Source: Bacillus sp. JCM 19058 (GTDB taxonomy: Bacteria > Bacillota > Bacilli > Bacillales_H > Bacillaceae_D). Taken from it: a DNA stretch of 64,000 nucleotides. The first letter of the stretch is position 1. The number at the start of each line of letters is the position of its first letter. Below are positions 44,977-56,027 of this stretch, piece by piece. Position numbers and translations under genes: made by a program. A model generated the notes under the pieces. It was not told the origin of the DNA. It did not search any database and saw only the letters and a list, made by a program, of their open reading frames with translations. Location of the stretch: NCBI GenBank assembly GCA_001310555.1, contig BAXO01000013.1, positions 1 through 64,000 of the forward strand. Direction: 5' to 3'.

Positions 44977-45297
44977 TCTGACACTCTCCTATTTTGTTAA
45001 CTATCTTTGTTTCCAATAAAAGGATACTGCGATAAAATTTTTATTTAAAGCCAGAAACAGACGGGCACAGACTTCCTCCTTTAAGTCATTTTCGAAACAT
45101 ATATTCGCTATTTTTATGAGGAAGTCCTTTTCAATTTTCCCAATTCGACAAATTGTAATAAGAATGTAATCTGTCGATCGACAGGTGAAACTACTTTACA
45201 GTCTTGTTATAATAGAAATGCTCAAATTTTGGCTGCTTCTCTTGAGCGATGTTATTTTAAAGAGTACAGGAAACCGAAATAGAAATGAGGAAATCAG
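44977..45297. other. Divergent region med / prfC
   Basis: A TATAAT at about 45209-45214 is a likely prfC -10. A perfect 14-bp palindrome CTGTCGATCGACAG (45171-45184) lies just upstream of it. No gene seen. Confidence 0.45.
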
Positions 45298-46890
45298 ATG
45301 AACGACTTACAAGCAGTCCAATCGCGGCGTACCTTTGCTATTATCTCGCATCCAGATGCCGGAAAAACAACCTTGACAGAAAAGCTGTTGCTTTTTGGAG
45401 GAGCTATTCGTGAGGCCGGTACTGTCAAAGGAAGAAAAAATAGCAAGCACGCGATGAGCGATTGGATGGAAATCGAAAAGCAGCGTGGAATTTCCGTAAC
45501 AAGCTCGGTCCTTGAGTTTTTATATGATGGCTATCATGTCAACATTTTAGATACACCTGGGCACGAAGACTTCAGTGAAGATACGTACCGAACCTTAACG
45601 GCTGCCGACTCTGCAACGATGCTGATCGATTGTGCAAAAGGAGTAGAAGCACAAACAAAAAAACTGTTCAAAGTTTGCCGGCTGCGCGGAATACCGATTT
45701 TCACCTTTATAAACAAGCTTGACCGCCAAGGACGCGACCCGTTTGACCTTATGGAGGAACTTGAAAGCCTGCTCGGTATTCGCTCCTACCCTATGGGATG
45801 GCCGATAGGAATTGGTCAATCTTTCTCAGGCGTTTACGATCGCCATGAAAAAAAAGCTCGAGCTCTACAATCCTGATAACCCTAAGGAGATTGATGTGAT
45901 CCAACTGACAGGTCCAGACGATCCGAAGCTTGACGACGTTATCAAGGATGCCGAGCTCGTCGCCCAGTTTCGGGAGGAATTAGAGCTTCTTGATGTTGCC
46001 GGCGATCCGTTCGATCCAGAGTTGATTGCCAAAGGCGAATTAACACCGATATTTTTCGGTAGTGCAATCTCCAGCTTTGGCGTTCAAACGTTTCTGCAAC
46101 ACTTTTTAAAGCTTTCCCCTGCTCCTACTCCCCGTGAAAGCAACAATGGAGTCATCGATCCGACCATTCACAAACCGTTTTCCGGGTTTGTGTTCAAAAT
46201 TCAAGCAAACATGAATCCGGCTCATCGCGATCGAATTGCTTTTTACGAATTACTTCAGGAAAGTTTGAACGTGGTATGACCGTTAAGCATGTAAGGCTTA
46301 GCAAACAGATGAAGCTGGCTCAGCCGACCCAGTTTCTCGCTCAAAATCGAAGCTTAGTTGAAGAAGCGTACGCCGGGGATATTATTGGTCTATTCGATCC
46401 GGGTACTTTACGAATTGGTGATACACTTGTTGAGGGAGCGGCTTTTGAATTTGATGAAATGCCTCACTTCTCACCAGAACATTTTAGTGCGATTACGGTG
46501 AAGGAAGCACTCAAGCATAAGTCGTTCGAGAAGGGGCTACAGCAGCTTACAGAAGAAGGCGCTGTCCAACTGTTCAAAACCTTTAATCGCTTCACCGAAC
46601 AGCAAATCGTCGGTGTCGTCGGTGTACTTCAGTTTGAAGTATTGGTCCACCGGCTCAAGCATGAGTATCACGTCGATATTCAGCTAGAACGATTGCCATT
46701 TTCGTTCGCGCGCTGGGTTAGCGGTCCTGAGGATAAGATGAACACATTCAAGCAAAGCCAGCGCAACCTAGTCACCGATCGGGACGAAAGGCTCGTCGTT
46801 TTGTTTGAAAACGAGTTTCAAATGAGGACAGCTATTGACAAATATCCCGATTTAGCTTTTTATGAAAATTCCTTTTATCGAGAGAGCTGA
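45298..46890 (+). CDS. prfC: Peptide chain release factor 3
   Basis: GTPase that recycles RF1/RF2 after termination; about 530 residues. G1 [15 protein letters not shown], the GTPase effector/G3 region with [15 protein letters not shown]4 [10 protein letters not shown], and the RF3-type [23 protein letters not shown] precedes ATG 45298. Two breaks: the A8 run 45848-45855 minus one, and T5 at 46241-46245 plus one, which then reads [19 protein letters not shown]. Not part of the B. subtilis backbone at this place. Confidence 0.94.
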
Positions 46891-46940
46891 AGCATTGCCA
46901 ACGGTCGGCACTTCACTACTCTAACATGTGTTCATAGCAA

Positions 46941-46978
46941 AATGAGCGTGAGTCGATGACTCACACTCATTTTTTTTC
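46941..46978. terminator. Convergent terminator (prfC / methyltransferase)
   Basis: AATGAGCGTGAGT pairs with ACTCACACTCATT (one mismatch) around a 5-nt loop; eight T on the plus strand. Confidence 0.9.
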
Positions 46979-46980
46979 GC

Positions 46981-47683
46981 CTAATGCTTCGTTATTTGTA
47001 AAAATTGTGTAGCCTCTGGAAGAAAGCGAAAATCTGTATTAACGAGTTCCGCTTTCGCTTGCTCATTCGTAAAGGCGGTGATCAGCTCGTTCAAAGCTGG
47101 AAACAGGACCGTATTGAAGCCAACAAGCGGGTAAATAAGGATCCTTCCTCCCCTCGCCGTCACCCTAAGCAGCTCCGCAATCGCACGGTAGTGAAAAGCT
47201 TGCGAAAATTGAGCTTGGTACAGGAAGAGGAAATGGTTGCACATCGTTAACGAAAAGCGATGATCGCTAAAAGGTAAGCGCGGAAGCTCTCCTGTAACGT
47301 ACAGCTCGTTATCGTTTTCGTAGCTTTTAAGAAACAGCTGCAACGATTGCTGCCGAATTCCTTTATGGTTTTGTAAATTCTTATAGGAATCCCATAAAAA
47401 ACGAGCGGCATTTTGTTCAATTTTTTTCCTCTGCGATTTGCATTTCTTTTGTCGCGTGCGCCTTCACTTCCTCAAATGAAAGGCGATAAAGCGGATCGAC
47501 AGCACTCGCCTCATAGCCGGCCTCTTTTGCTTTTGCCACAAATGACGACGCTCCAGCGGCAACATCAAGAATTGTCCCTTTCTCCAGCTGCTTTGTTGTC
47601 AGCTTAAACATTTCGACATACTCTTCATAGGAGCGACATGTCATCGCCACCCCGGTTTGCTCATACAAAATCTCTCTACTCAT
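46981..47683 (-). CDS. Class I SAM-dependent methyltransferase
   Basis: About 233 residues. The SAM-binding motif I is GTILDVAAGASSFVAKAKEAG; the acidic loop is ASAVDPLY. Central motif PFSDHRFSLTMCNHFLFLY and ELLRVTARGGRILIYPL fit the family. The T7 run at 47421-47427 must be six. AGGAGAGC lies upstream of ATG 47683. Substrate unknown. Confidence 0.8.
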
Positions 47684-47893
47684 CTCAGCTCAGCTCTCCT
47701 CAATTTCAATTGTCCGTTTTTTTCAGAAAAACGGATACTGTCATTTTAACTGACAGTTCATTTCTAGGCAATCCCTTATTATCACCTTTTGAAAAACCTG
47801 CACTCGAAGCAAGGTAGATTTTCCTATGTGCTCTAGTATGACTCCCCTTGCTGTAAGTCTGTTCCGAATGCCCTTATTATCGCCTAAGCAAAA

Positions 47894-47919
47894 AAGCCCT
47901 CCACTTACTTGGAGAGCTT
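47894..47919 (-). terminator. Terminator of the VanY-type gene
   Basis: AAGCTCTCCA/TGGAGGGCTT stem (one mismatch) with a 6-nt loop, then TTTTTT on the minus strand. Confidence 0.8.
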
Positions 47920-47937
47920 CCCTTTCACTATGCCTTC

Positions 47938-48784
47938 TTCACTTGTTCCATGTATTCCTCAAGTGTCAGCTCATTTTCGTAAATAATTTCGGCGATGTCC
48001 TTGCCCACAAAGCGAAGGTGCCAAGCTCGAAATCGTAGCCGGTAATCTCTTCTTTTCCCTTCGGATATCGGATAATAAACCCGTGCTCATGGGCGTTGTC
48101 GGCCAGCCACTGGCCTTCCGCTGTATCTTCAAACGCTTCGGTCAAAGCGAAATCATTACTACGGCTGGATACATCCATTGCGAGCCCTGTTTGATGCTCG
48201 CTATGCCCAGGAATTGCTGATACAGCTTGGTCCTCGCCATGAGTGTTAATGGCATTGTCGTAGATGGCGACCTGCCTATCATAGGAACGATACCCCGAAA
48301 TCGCAAACAATTCCATCCCGTCAGCTTCGGCGGCTTGAAATAAATGCTCTAAAGCTTCCGCGGCCTCAGGACGCAAATACTTCTTTTCTAAGTCGCCATC
48401 AAATGGGAAAGCAACATCTGGAATAGCGAGCTCCTCCGGTGCATATTCAGCAGGCAAGGCGAAATCGTGATTGACAAACACCATGACATTTTCTGGATTT
48501 TGAATAACGGCTTGTCCATCTACTGTGATCGTTTCATTAAAGAACTCAGCTTCAAGGAAATAATTACCGTCTACCTCTTCGTTTACTTCTTGAGACTCAT
48601 CCAGCTCATCTCCCGATTCTCTTTGTTCGTGAATAGCTGAAAGCTCTTCCTGTCTTTCTTCATAGCTTACCGGTTCTTCCGTGTGCTCTTCTCTGTTTTC
48701 AGCTTGTGAAAGATTCCCCTGTCCATAAAATGAACAGCCCGACATAATTATAGCTCCCACAAATATGACAGCTTGCTTTCTCAT
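47938..48784 (-). CDS. VanY-type D,D-carboxypeptidase lipoprotein
   Basis: About 281 residues: lipobox IIMSGC, an acidic linker (about 25-80) and an M15 zinc peptidase domain with FAISGYRSYDRQ, PGHSEHQTGLAMD and the final histidine in EPWHLRFVG. The WHLRFVG part appears only if a C is added near 48028; then the protein ends LTLEEYMEQVKKA. ATG 48784 with AAAGGCGG upstream. It resembles YodJ/DacB-type wall carboxypeptidases. Confidence 0.88.
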
Positions 48785-49208
48785 CGCTCTTGACCCGCCT
48801 TTCAATACAATCTATCACTAGTTTGTCCCGAATCAACAGGCGTAAACCCACTTATAGAAAGTGTTCCTCTATTATATTCCTTCAGCAGCGATCCGTAAAC
48901 TCCATAGGACAAATCAATGATGATCCATCCATAAGTCGGACATTTTATCAGAAACGAATGAACTAGACTTAATCATATATCTCTTTTCAGTCAACTGTTC
49001 AAATGAGTGAGTCCGTTTTCAGTAGGACAAGGCAAAGAAGCTCTATAATCTAATTGAAGGCTCATCTACCTTTCCTTTTAAACTACATATGCAGCTTGTA
49101 TCCGTATCGGTTTTGCATACTCCAATCGGAACGTTCCTTCTACTTCCTGTTAAAGTGAGAGTTTTCCTGCTGTTCATTTTGAGAGAAAAAAAATTTAACC
49201 GCTTTCTA
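48785..49208. other. Gap upstream of the LacI gene
   Basis: No gene found. The segment 49198-49212 resembles, on the minus strand, a CcpA cre site (AGAAAGCGGTTAA, about two mismatches) and touches the -35 of the next promoter. Confidence 0.35.
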
Positions 49209-49237
49209 TTGACAGCCAACAATTCTCATTAGATAAT
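49209..49237 (+). promoter_or_regulatory. SigA promoter of the LacI gene
   Basis: TTGACA (49209-49214), 17-bp spacer, GATAAT (49232-49237). Confidence 0.7.
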
Positions 49238-49260
49238 GTGGGCAAGGAATGAACGCGCGT

Positions 49261-49300
49261 GCAAAGCATGAAAAATGCTATCGATAATTTCATGCTTTGC
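49261..49300 (+). promoter_or_regulatory. Leader hairpin or operator
   Basis: A perfect 13-bp inverted repeat (GCAAAGCATGAAA and complement) with a 14-nt loop, between the promoter and the ribosome site of the LacI gene. It could be an autoregulatory operator or an RNA stem that controls expression. Confidence 0.6.
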
Positions 49301-49322
49301 CCAAAAAAGAGGAGGGGTGTTT

Positions 49323-50345
49323 GTGGCAACAAGAAAGGATGTCGCTACTTTAGCAGGAGTCTCTGAATCTACTGTATCGCGCGTGTTCTCCAACCGCGGC
49401 TTAGTGAACAGGGAAACCCAGGACAAGGTGCTAAAAGCAGCTACATCGCTTGGTTATACCCCAAATGCGCTTGCTCAAAGTGTTGCGCGAAGAAAAAGCA
49501 TGAACATCGGAGTCGTTATTCCGTATATTCCAAATGTTCATATGCTGTCCACCTACTATTTTTCAGAAATTTTAAGCGGCGCCGGTGAAACAGCACGAAG
49601 TCACGGCTATGATTTGGTCCTGTTTTATCGCGATGCCTTGCAAAAGGAGGTAGACTACCGCCACTATTATTTAAATAAGAAAATTGACGGATGTTTATTA
49701 CTCGGAACACGTATGGATGAACGAGAGCATTTGCGGCTGCTACGAGAAGAAGGGTATCCTTTTGTCCTGTTAAGCAACTCTATTTCAGCTGAAAAAGACG
49801 CTTCTGTCGATGCCGACTACGTAGACGGCAGCTATGAAGCAATGAAGCATCTGGTTGAACAAGGTCACCAAACGATTGCTTTTTTTGAACGGACCCGATG
49901 AATTTTCTAACAGCCTCGACAGAAAAAAAGGGTGTTGACCGAGCCATCGAAGATTTTTCCTTACCAAAGAATTATCTGTTTAAGGGCAATTACAGCCGAA
50001 CAAGCGGCTACCAGTTTGCGAAGCATTACTTTAAGTTAAAGGAAAGGCCGACTGCCGTTTTGGCGGCCAATGACCGGATGGCCATTGGCTTTATGCAAGG
50101 GTTGTGGGAGCATGGGCAAAAGCCCGGAAAGGATGTCGCCATCGTGGGCTATGACAATACCGACACTGCTGAGTTACTCGAAACTCCCCTCTCTTCTGTC
50201 GCTGTTCCTTTTTTTTGAAATGGGGAAAAAAGCTGCGGAAAACCTTATTTATGAGCTTGAGCAAGGAAAGGTTGCAGCGTCCATCAAGCTTGATACAACG
50301 TTAATCGTTCGTAAGACATCGATTACTTATCAACATAATAATTAG
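49323..50345 (+). CDS. LacI-family transcriptional regulator
   Basis: About 340 residues: N-terminal HTH ATRKDVATLAGVSESTVSRVF then a sugar-binding domain (VVIPYIPNVHMLSTYY, VLAANDRMAIGFMQG, DVAIVGYDNTD). GTG 49323 follows GAGGAGGGG. Three runs each lose one base: 49880-49886, 49923-49929 and 50209-50216. It heads the operon with the next three genes and probably represses it. Confidence 0.92.
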
Positions 50346-50357
50346 GAGGTTTTATTG

Positions 50358-51326
50358 ATGAAGCTTGGAGTATTTACTGTATTGTTCTCCGAAAAACCGT
50401 TTGAAGAAATGCTGGATTATGTTCAAAGTCTTGGAATTGAAACCGTTGAAATAGGAACAGGCGGTTATCCAGGAAATGCCCATTGTAACCCTGATGAGCT
50501 GCTGGAAAGTCCGGAAAAGCTCAAAGCTTTCAAAAAAGCGGTCGAGGATCGCGGCTTGACGATTAGCAGCTTAAGCTGCCACGGCAATGTCCTTACACCT
50601 GATCAAACATTTGCTAAGCAATGCCACGAAACGTACGTCAAAACCGTACAGCTTGCTGAAAAGCTTGAAGTTCCTGTTGTAACTACCTTTTCTGGTACAC
50701 CTGGCGCATATGAAGGAGCCAAAGCACCGAGCTGGTCAATGGCGCCTTGGCCGAATGAATACGGTGAAATCCTCAAATGGCAATGGGAGGAAAAGCTCAT
50801 TCCTTATTGGAAGGAGTGGGGGCAATATGCTGCCGATCACAATGTTAAGGTAGCGTTAGAACTCCATGGCGGCTTCCTCGTCCATACTCCGGCGACATTG
50901 TTGAAATTACGCGAAGCTGCTGGCGAAGCAATTGGAGCCAATGTCGACCCGAGTCATTTATGGTGGCAAGGAATCGACCCGGTTGCAGCAATCAAGATTC
51001 TCGGAAAAGAAAACGCGATTCACTTTTTCCACGCCAAAGACACATACATTGACCAAGACAACGTCAATATGTCTGGCTTAATGGATATGCAATCTTATGC
51101 TAATATGCAGGAACGTGCTTGGATTTTCCGTACGGTCGGCTACGGTCACGATATGAAAACGTGGTCTGACATTTTAAGCGCCTTACGCCTTGTCGGCTAC
51201 GATGGTGCGGTCAGTATTGAGCATGAGGACGGCCTGCTTTCGATCGAGGAAGGGTTCGAAAAGGCAGTTTCCAATCTACAACAAGTGATCCTAAAAGAAC
51301 AGCTAACGGAGATGTGGTGGGTGTAA
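50358..51326 (+). CDS. Sugar isomerase/epimerase-type TIM barrel (first)
   Basis: 322 residues, intact. Xylose-isomerase-like TIM barrel: SLGIETVEIGTGGYPGNAHC, ELHGGFLVHTP, ANVDPSHLWWQGIDP, HFFHAKDTYI and a final VSIEHEDGLLSIEEG give the Glu/Asp/His metal ligands. AGGAGG precedes ATG 50358. Relatives act as isomerases, epimerases, dehydratases (IolE) or 3-keto-glycoside lyases; the Gfo/Idh neighbour makes oxidation-linked chemistry likely. Confidence 0.9.
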   Translation: MKLGVFTVLFSEKPFEEMLDYVQSLGIETVEIGTGGYPGNAHCNPDELLESPEKLKAFKKAVEDRGLTISSLSCHGNVLTPDQTFAKQCHETYVKTVQLAEKLEVPVVTTFSGTPGAYEGAKAPSWSMAPWPNEYGEILKWQWEEKLIPYWKEWGQYAADHNVKVALELHGGFLVHTPATLLKLREAAGEAIGANVDPSHLWWQGIDPVAAIKILGKENAIHFFHAKDTYIDQDNVNMSGLMDMQSYANMQERAWIFRTVGYGHDMKTWSDILSALRLVGYDGAVSIEHEDGLLSIEEGFEKAVSNLQQVILKEQLTEMWWV

Positions 51327-51381
51327 TTTCCCTGCTTCACATCAATTTGAACAACCGCGCAAGTGAGAGGAGAAAATGATT

Positions 51382-52409
51382 ATGTCAAAAATCAAAGTAG
51401 CAGTCGTTGGGTGCGGAAGCATCGCTAAGCACCGCCACATTAAAGAATATGCAAGCCATTCAAAGGTTGAGTTTGTCGCCTTTTGCGACTTAAACAAAGA
51501 GCTCGCCGATGAATACGCACAGAAGTTCAATGCAAAATCGTATACAAGCTACGAGGAGCTTCTTGCTCATGAAAAAGTAGATGCTGTCAGTGTATGTACA
51601 CAAAATTCAGACCATGCCAAAGTTTCGATTGCCGCAGCAAAAGCCGGTGCTCACGTGCTTTGCGAAAAACCGATGGCAACTTCCCTCGAGGAAGCAGAGG
51701 CGATGATTAAGGCAGCGAAGGACAGCAATGTGTTTTTAATGATCGGTCATAACCAGCGTTTAATGCCACCTCACGTGAAAGTAAAAGAAATTTTACAATC
51801 GGGCAAACTTGGTAAGCTCTTACCTTTAAGACGACATTTGGTCACGGCGGACCGGAGGGGTGGAGTATCCAAGGCAAGGACGGCTGGTTCTTTCAAAAGG
51901 ATAAGGCATTTGTCGGTGCTATGGGCGATCTTGGCGTCCACAAAACCGATCTCATTCGCTGGTTGTTTGACGATGAGGTTGTTGAAGTTGGGGCTTTCGT
52001 CGAAACGTTGCACAAGGATGGCGATGTCGACGATAATGCGACGTGTATATTACGAATGAAAAACGGCGCGATCGGTACAATGGCTGCCAGCTGGACCTAT
52101 TACAAAGGTGAGGACAATACGACGAGCATTTATTGTGAAAATGGCGTCATTGAGGTAAAGGAAGATCCGAACGTCCAAGTTGTCGTTCAATTACGCGACG
52201 GTACTGTCGAGCAGTACAAGGTCGGAGCGATTGCTACGAATGAAGAGGGCGGTCAAACCGCTAGTGGCGTCATCAATGAATTTGTCAACTGCATTGTAAC
52301 AAATACACCTCCTTCCATCTCCGGTCAGGAAGGGATGAAATCGCTCAATGTTGTCTTAGCTGCACTTGAATCTGCCAAGACAAAACAGTTTGTTTCGATC
52401 AACGCTTAA
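51382..52409 (+). CDS. Gfo/Idh/MocA-family oxidoreductase
   Basis: About 342 residues. Rossmann motif VAVVGCGSIAKHRH, CEKPMATSLEEAE with the catalytic Lys, and the C-terminal GDLGVHKTDLIRWLF with its His/Asp. NAD(P)-dependent sugar or inositol dehydrogenase family. A C is missing near 51817 in the segment GKLLTFKTTFGHGGPEG. Start at ATG 51382; ATG 51376 is possible but crowds the AGAGGAG site. It sits between the two TIM barrels. Confidence 0.92.
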
Positions 52410-52543
52410 CCTATGTCGGGTGTAAATAAAGCGTACCACCATGATAATCACGCAATTGGCATGAAAAGTGAGTGAACTTTGGAGACAGGTGGAGCACGGC
52501 TAATCTTCCACCTGTCCAAGTTATAATTGAAGGGATGATAAAA

Positions 52544-53299
52544 ATGGCGGCATTACCATTAGGTGTACAGCTTTATACATTGCGCGAGGACACGGAAAAG
52601 GATTTTCTCGGAACATTGAAAAAAAAGTCAAAGAGATTGGCTACGATGGGGTCGAATTTGCTGGATTTGGCGGTCATTCCGCCGCAGAAATCAAGCAGGC
52701 ACTTGACGAATTGCAATTAACGGCTATTTCCAGCCATGTCCCAATTGAGCAGCTGGAAAACGATTTAGAAGCTGTCATCGCTTACCATACCGAAATTGGT
52801 ATAAAATACATTGCTTGTCCGTATCTTACTGAAGAGCAAAGAGGAAGTAAAGAGGATTACTTGAAGCTTGCCGAGTTATTCAATCAAGTCGGCAAAGCGA
52901 CGAAAGCAGCCGGGATCCAGTTTGTTTATCATCATCATGATTTTGAATTTGAATCGTTCGATGGTAAATATGCGCTCGACTTGATTTTTGAAAACACAGA
53001 CCCGGAACTCGTCCAATTAGAGTGCGACATTTTCTGGGTGGAGTTTGCTGGAATATCTCCAACCGAATATATTGAAAAATATCATCAGCGTGTCCCACTC
53101 GTTCATTTAAAAGATATGAAAACCGAACCGGAAAAAAACGTTTGCCGAAGTAGGTAATGGTGTCATCGATATTGATGCCGTCATCGCATCAGGAAAAAAT
53201 GCCGGAACGCAATGGTTTATCGTCGAGCAGGATCGTTGTGAGGGCTCTGCACTTGACAGTATTACGATCAGCTATAACAATCTTACGAATAAACGGTAA
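52544..53299 (+). CDS. Sugar isomerase/epimerase-type TIM barrel (second)
   Basis: About 250 residues. MAALPLGVQLYTLRED, IGYDGVEFAGFGGHS, FVYHHHDFEFE, LECDIFWVEFAG and PLVHLKDMK are typical of the family. AAGGGATG precedes ATG 52544. Breaks: the A8 run 52619-52626 (six or nine) and run 53132-53138 minus one. Last gene of the operon, followed by a long terminator. Confidence 0.88.
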
Positions 53300-53311
53300 C
53301 GGTTAAACATT

Positions 53312-53356
53312 AACAAAGATGAATCAAACTCGACCGGTTTGATTCATCTTTGTTTC
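53312..53356 (+). terminator. Terminator of the TIM/Gfo-Idh operon
   Basis: An 18-bp perfect stem (starting AACAAAGATGAATC) with a 7-nt loop and T tail; may also end the leftward hydrolase transcript. Confidence 0.92.
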
Positions 53357-53421
53357 GTTTGCTACTCTGCTGACATTTCTTATCGATGGCGGCTGTCGAA
53401 TTGTTGAAGCAGATGCACAGA

Positions 53422-54218
53422 TTATCTAAAGCCATGCAGCATCAACCAGCTGGCACAGGCGTCAGTCCACGAGGAAACGTGCTTCTCATTCTGAGCGAGT
53501 CCTAATCCGTGTCTGCCCTTCGGATAAACGTGAAGCTCAAAGGGAATGCTGTGCTTTTTTTTAAAGCGGCGGCAAGCAACAAACTATGCTCGACCGGGAC
53601 TCCTTCGTCATCGGAAGTATGCCAAATAAAAGTTGGCGGTGTATCGCCTGTTACCCTCTTCTCAATCGACACATCGTCGGCAAGCATAGCTGACGCCCCT
53701 TCCCCAATTAAGTTCAGGCGCGAGCCACGATGAACAATCGCCTTATCCATCGAGATCACCGGATAACAAAGCAGTAACAGGTCGGGTCTTGCATCTTCAT
53801 TGTCAATTAAATCGACTGCCTTTGTTGGCTCTGTCTTAAATGCCGTTCCGGCCGAAGCCGCAAGATGTCCTCCTGCCGAAAAGCCTAAGGCAGCTACACG
53901 CTCACGATCGATGCCAAGCTCAGACGAGCGAGAGCGTACTGTCCTGATTGCCCGTTGTAGATCAAGCAGCGCACAAGGGTAGCGGTAAGGCGCGACCCGA
54001 TAGCGTAAAACGAAAGCCGAGAGCCCGATGGAATTGAGCCACTCGGCCACGGGCTCTCCTTCGTGCTCTGCCCTTCTCGCATAGCCCCCACCGGGACAGA
54101 CAATGACAGCAGGACTGTCGCCCTCGTCCAATAAAAACGGTGTAAGCGCAGGGCAATCTTCGTCCGACGTCCCGCGAGCCTGTGGGGCACCGTTTGGCCA
54201 CAACTTGATCTCCTTCAC
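53422..54218 (-). CDS. Alpha/beta hydrolase, carbohydrate-esterase type
   Basis: About 265 residues. Oxyanion motif PAVIVCPGGGYARRAEHEG, nucleophile ALGFSAGGHLAAS, late Asp in FIWHTSDDEGVPVEHS and the histidine in VYPKGRHGLGLAQ. This build is shared by acetyl-xylan and other sugar esterases. GTG 54218 after GAGGAGG. The run at 53555-53562 (eight) must be six or nine to reach the C-terminal histidine and the end WLMLHGFR. Probably follows the GH4 gene in one transcript. Confidence 0.87.
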
Positions 54219-54303
54219 AGCTTCCGTCCCTCCTCTCATCACGCGAAAGCGCTCTTATTCGTTTTGCTCCGAATAATCGCTTCGATTGATTGGAACCTAT
54301 ATT

Positions 54304-55809
54304 CTATTCGTCTGCTGCTGGACGCTCGATAGCTTTGTCTGCTGCGCTTGCATTTTTATTGGCCGCTTGACGGTTTTCCCGCATTTCGTCGACAGACTTC
54401 ACCTTTAATCGAGCGGCACCCTCATAATCCTTCGTTGGAAGTAACGGCTCATTTTCGAGCCGATGTTTAGCCTCGGCAATCGCCTGTTCGTATTGGGGCA
54501 GCCATTCCGCTTGGGCCACAAGCATTTCGTCAACCATCTGCCAAATTTCGGGAGGGTTACAAACAGCGCCGACGAGCGGATCGATCATAAAGCTTGCCGT
54601 AAAAGCTTGTCATCACCGGTAATTGCTGCCTCTACAGCTAGTCGCTGTACCGAAATACTGGCATTGCAGACAGCTGCACACCCAAGTGGTAAATCACCGA
54701 CGGCAGGCATGGAGATTCCGTTTCGATCGACATAGCCTGGTGCTTCAATAATCGCATCGTCATGCAAATTTGAAATGATCCCATTGTTGACCACATTAAA
54801 GTGCCCACGATACAAGCGCCCCGTTTCGAGCCCTTCGATCACATACGATCCATGCTCCTGACTACGATTTTCTTGCGAGTAAACGAGCGCTGGGTCGTTG
54901 ATCCAGTTCGGAAAATCCTCCTCAAACCAGTTGCGTCCTTCGGTACATACTCGTAAGTAACCACCTGTCTCGCCATTGATCCACGTCCCAAGGTCAATCC
55001 ATTCATTGAGCTCGTCCGCCCGTTTTCGGTACCAGGGCACATACTCGCTTAAATGACCGTTGGATTCCGTGCTATAATAACCGAAGCGGCGCAGCATATC
55101 AATTCTAACCTTTTCCGTTTTGCTAAACTGCGGATGCTTTTCAAAGGCTTCAAGCAAATCGCCGGTCAGGTCGTTGCCTTGATGTTTAATTTGAATGTAC
55201 CAGGTCTGATGATTTATCCCGGCACAAATAATATCCACTTCCTCCTGCTTTAGTCCGAACACTTGCTGCGATTTGATGGTGTCCCCCTTGTACGCCATGG
55301 CACAAGCCGACCGTATTGACACCACCGTACCGATTGCACGCCCATGTCAGCATCGCCATCGGGTTCGCGTAATTTAACAATAAGCACTCGGGGGCGGCGA
55401 CTTCGCGTATATCCTTACATATCTTTAGCATTTCGGCGATCCCGCGTTGACCGTACATAATACCGCCTGCACAAAGGGTATCACCTACACATTGATCGAC
55501 TCCATACTTGAGCGGAATATCAACATCATGCTGGAAAGCTTCCAGCCCGCCGATGCGAACAACGTTAAAAATATAGCGAGCATCCTTTAATGCTTCCCTT
55601 CGATCCGTCGTTGCCTCAATCGTAATCATTAGTTTGTTCTCATCGATATCACGCTGACAAAGCTCCCGTACCATTTCCAGATTGCGTTGATTAATATCGG
55701 TAAAGGCAACCTCAATTTGGTGAAACTCCGGTACAGCTAATAAATCACGTAACAAACCGCGAGTGAAGCCGATGCTCCCAGCGCCGATAAACGCAATTTT
55801 AAAAGCCAT
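54304..55809 (-). CDS. GH4 NAD-dependent glycosidase (MelA/LplD-like)
   Basis: About 500 residues. NAD-binding FIGAGSIGFTRGLLRDL, the conserved NVVRIGGLEAFQHD and GDTLCAGGIMYGQRG, the GH4 metal motif GLCHGVQ and GINHQTWYIQ. GH4 enzymes hydrolyse by oxidation-elimination with NAD and Mn. The motif reads CHG rather than CHS or CHE, which in this family has been linked to uronidases (from memory). AAGGAGG precedes ATG 55809. Breaks: one extra base near 55285 and one missing T near 54593. Substrate open: alpha-galactoside or uronide. Confidence 0.88.
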
Positions 55810-56027
55810 TGGAAACGCCTCCTTTTCACATATCTTAATCATTAAAATTGTAGCATTATTTTTCGAAAGGATCATAGGTTTTTGTTTTCCATTTTACCGT
55901 CCGACTGCTTTCGTCTCTAACCTACGCTTTAAACTGCTCGATCGCAGACGAAAACTTTTGTCGAACATACTCACCATTCGGCGATTCCTGATCATGGAGA
56001 GAAAAAAATACTACTGTTAGTTTCACT

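Noticed and set aside
54241..54258. cre site between the GH4 and hydrolase genes
   Set aside because: Three mismatches to the cre consensus; too weak to call.
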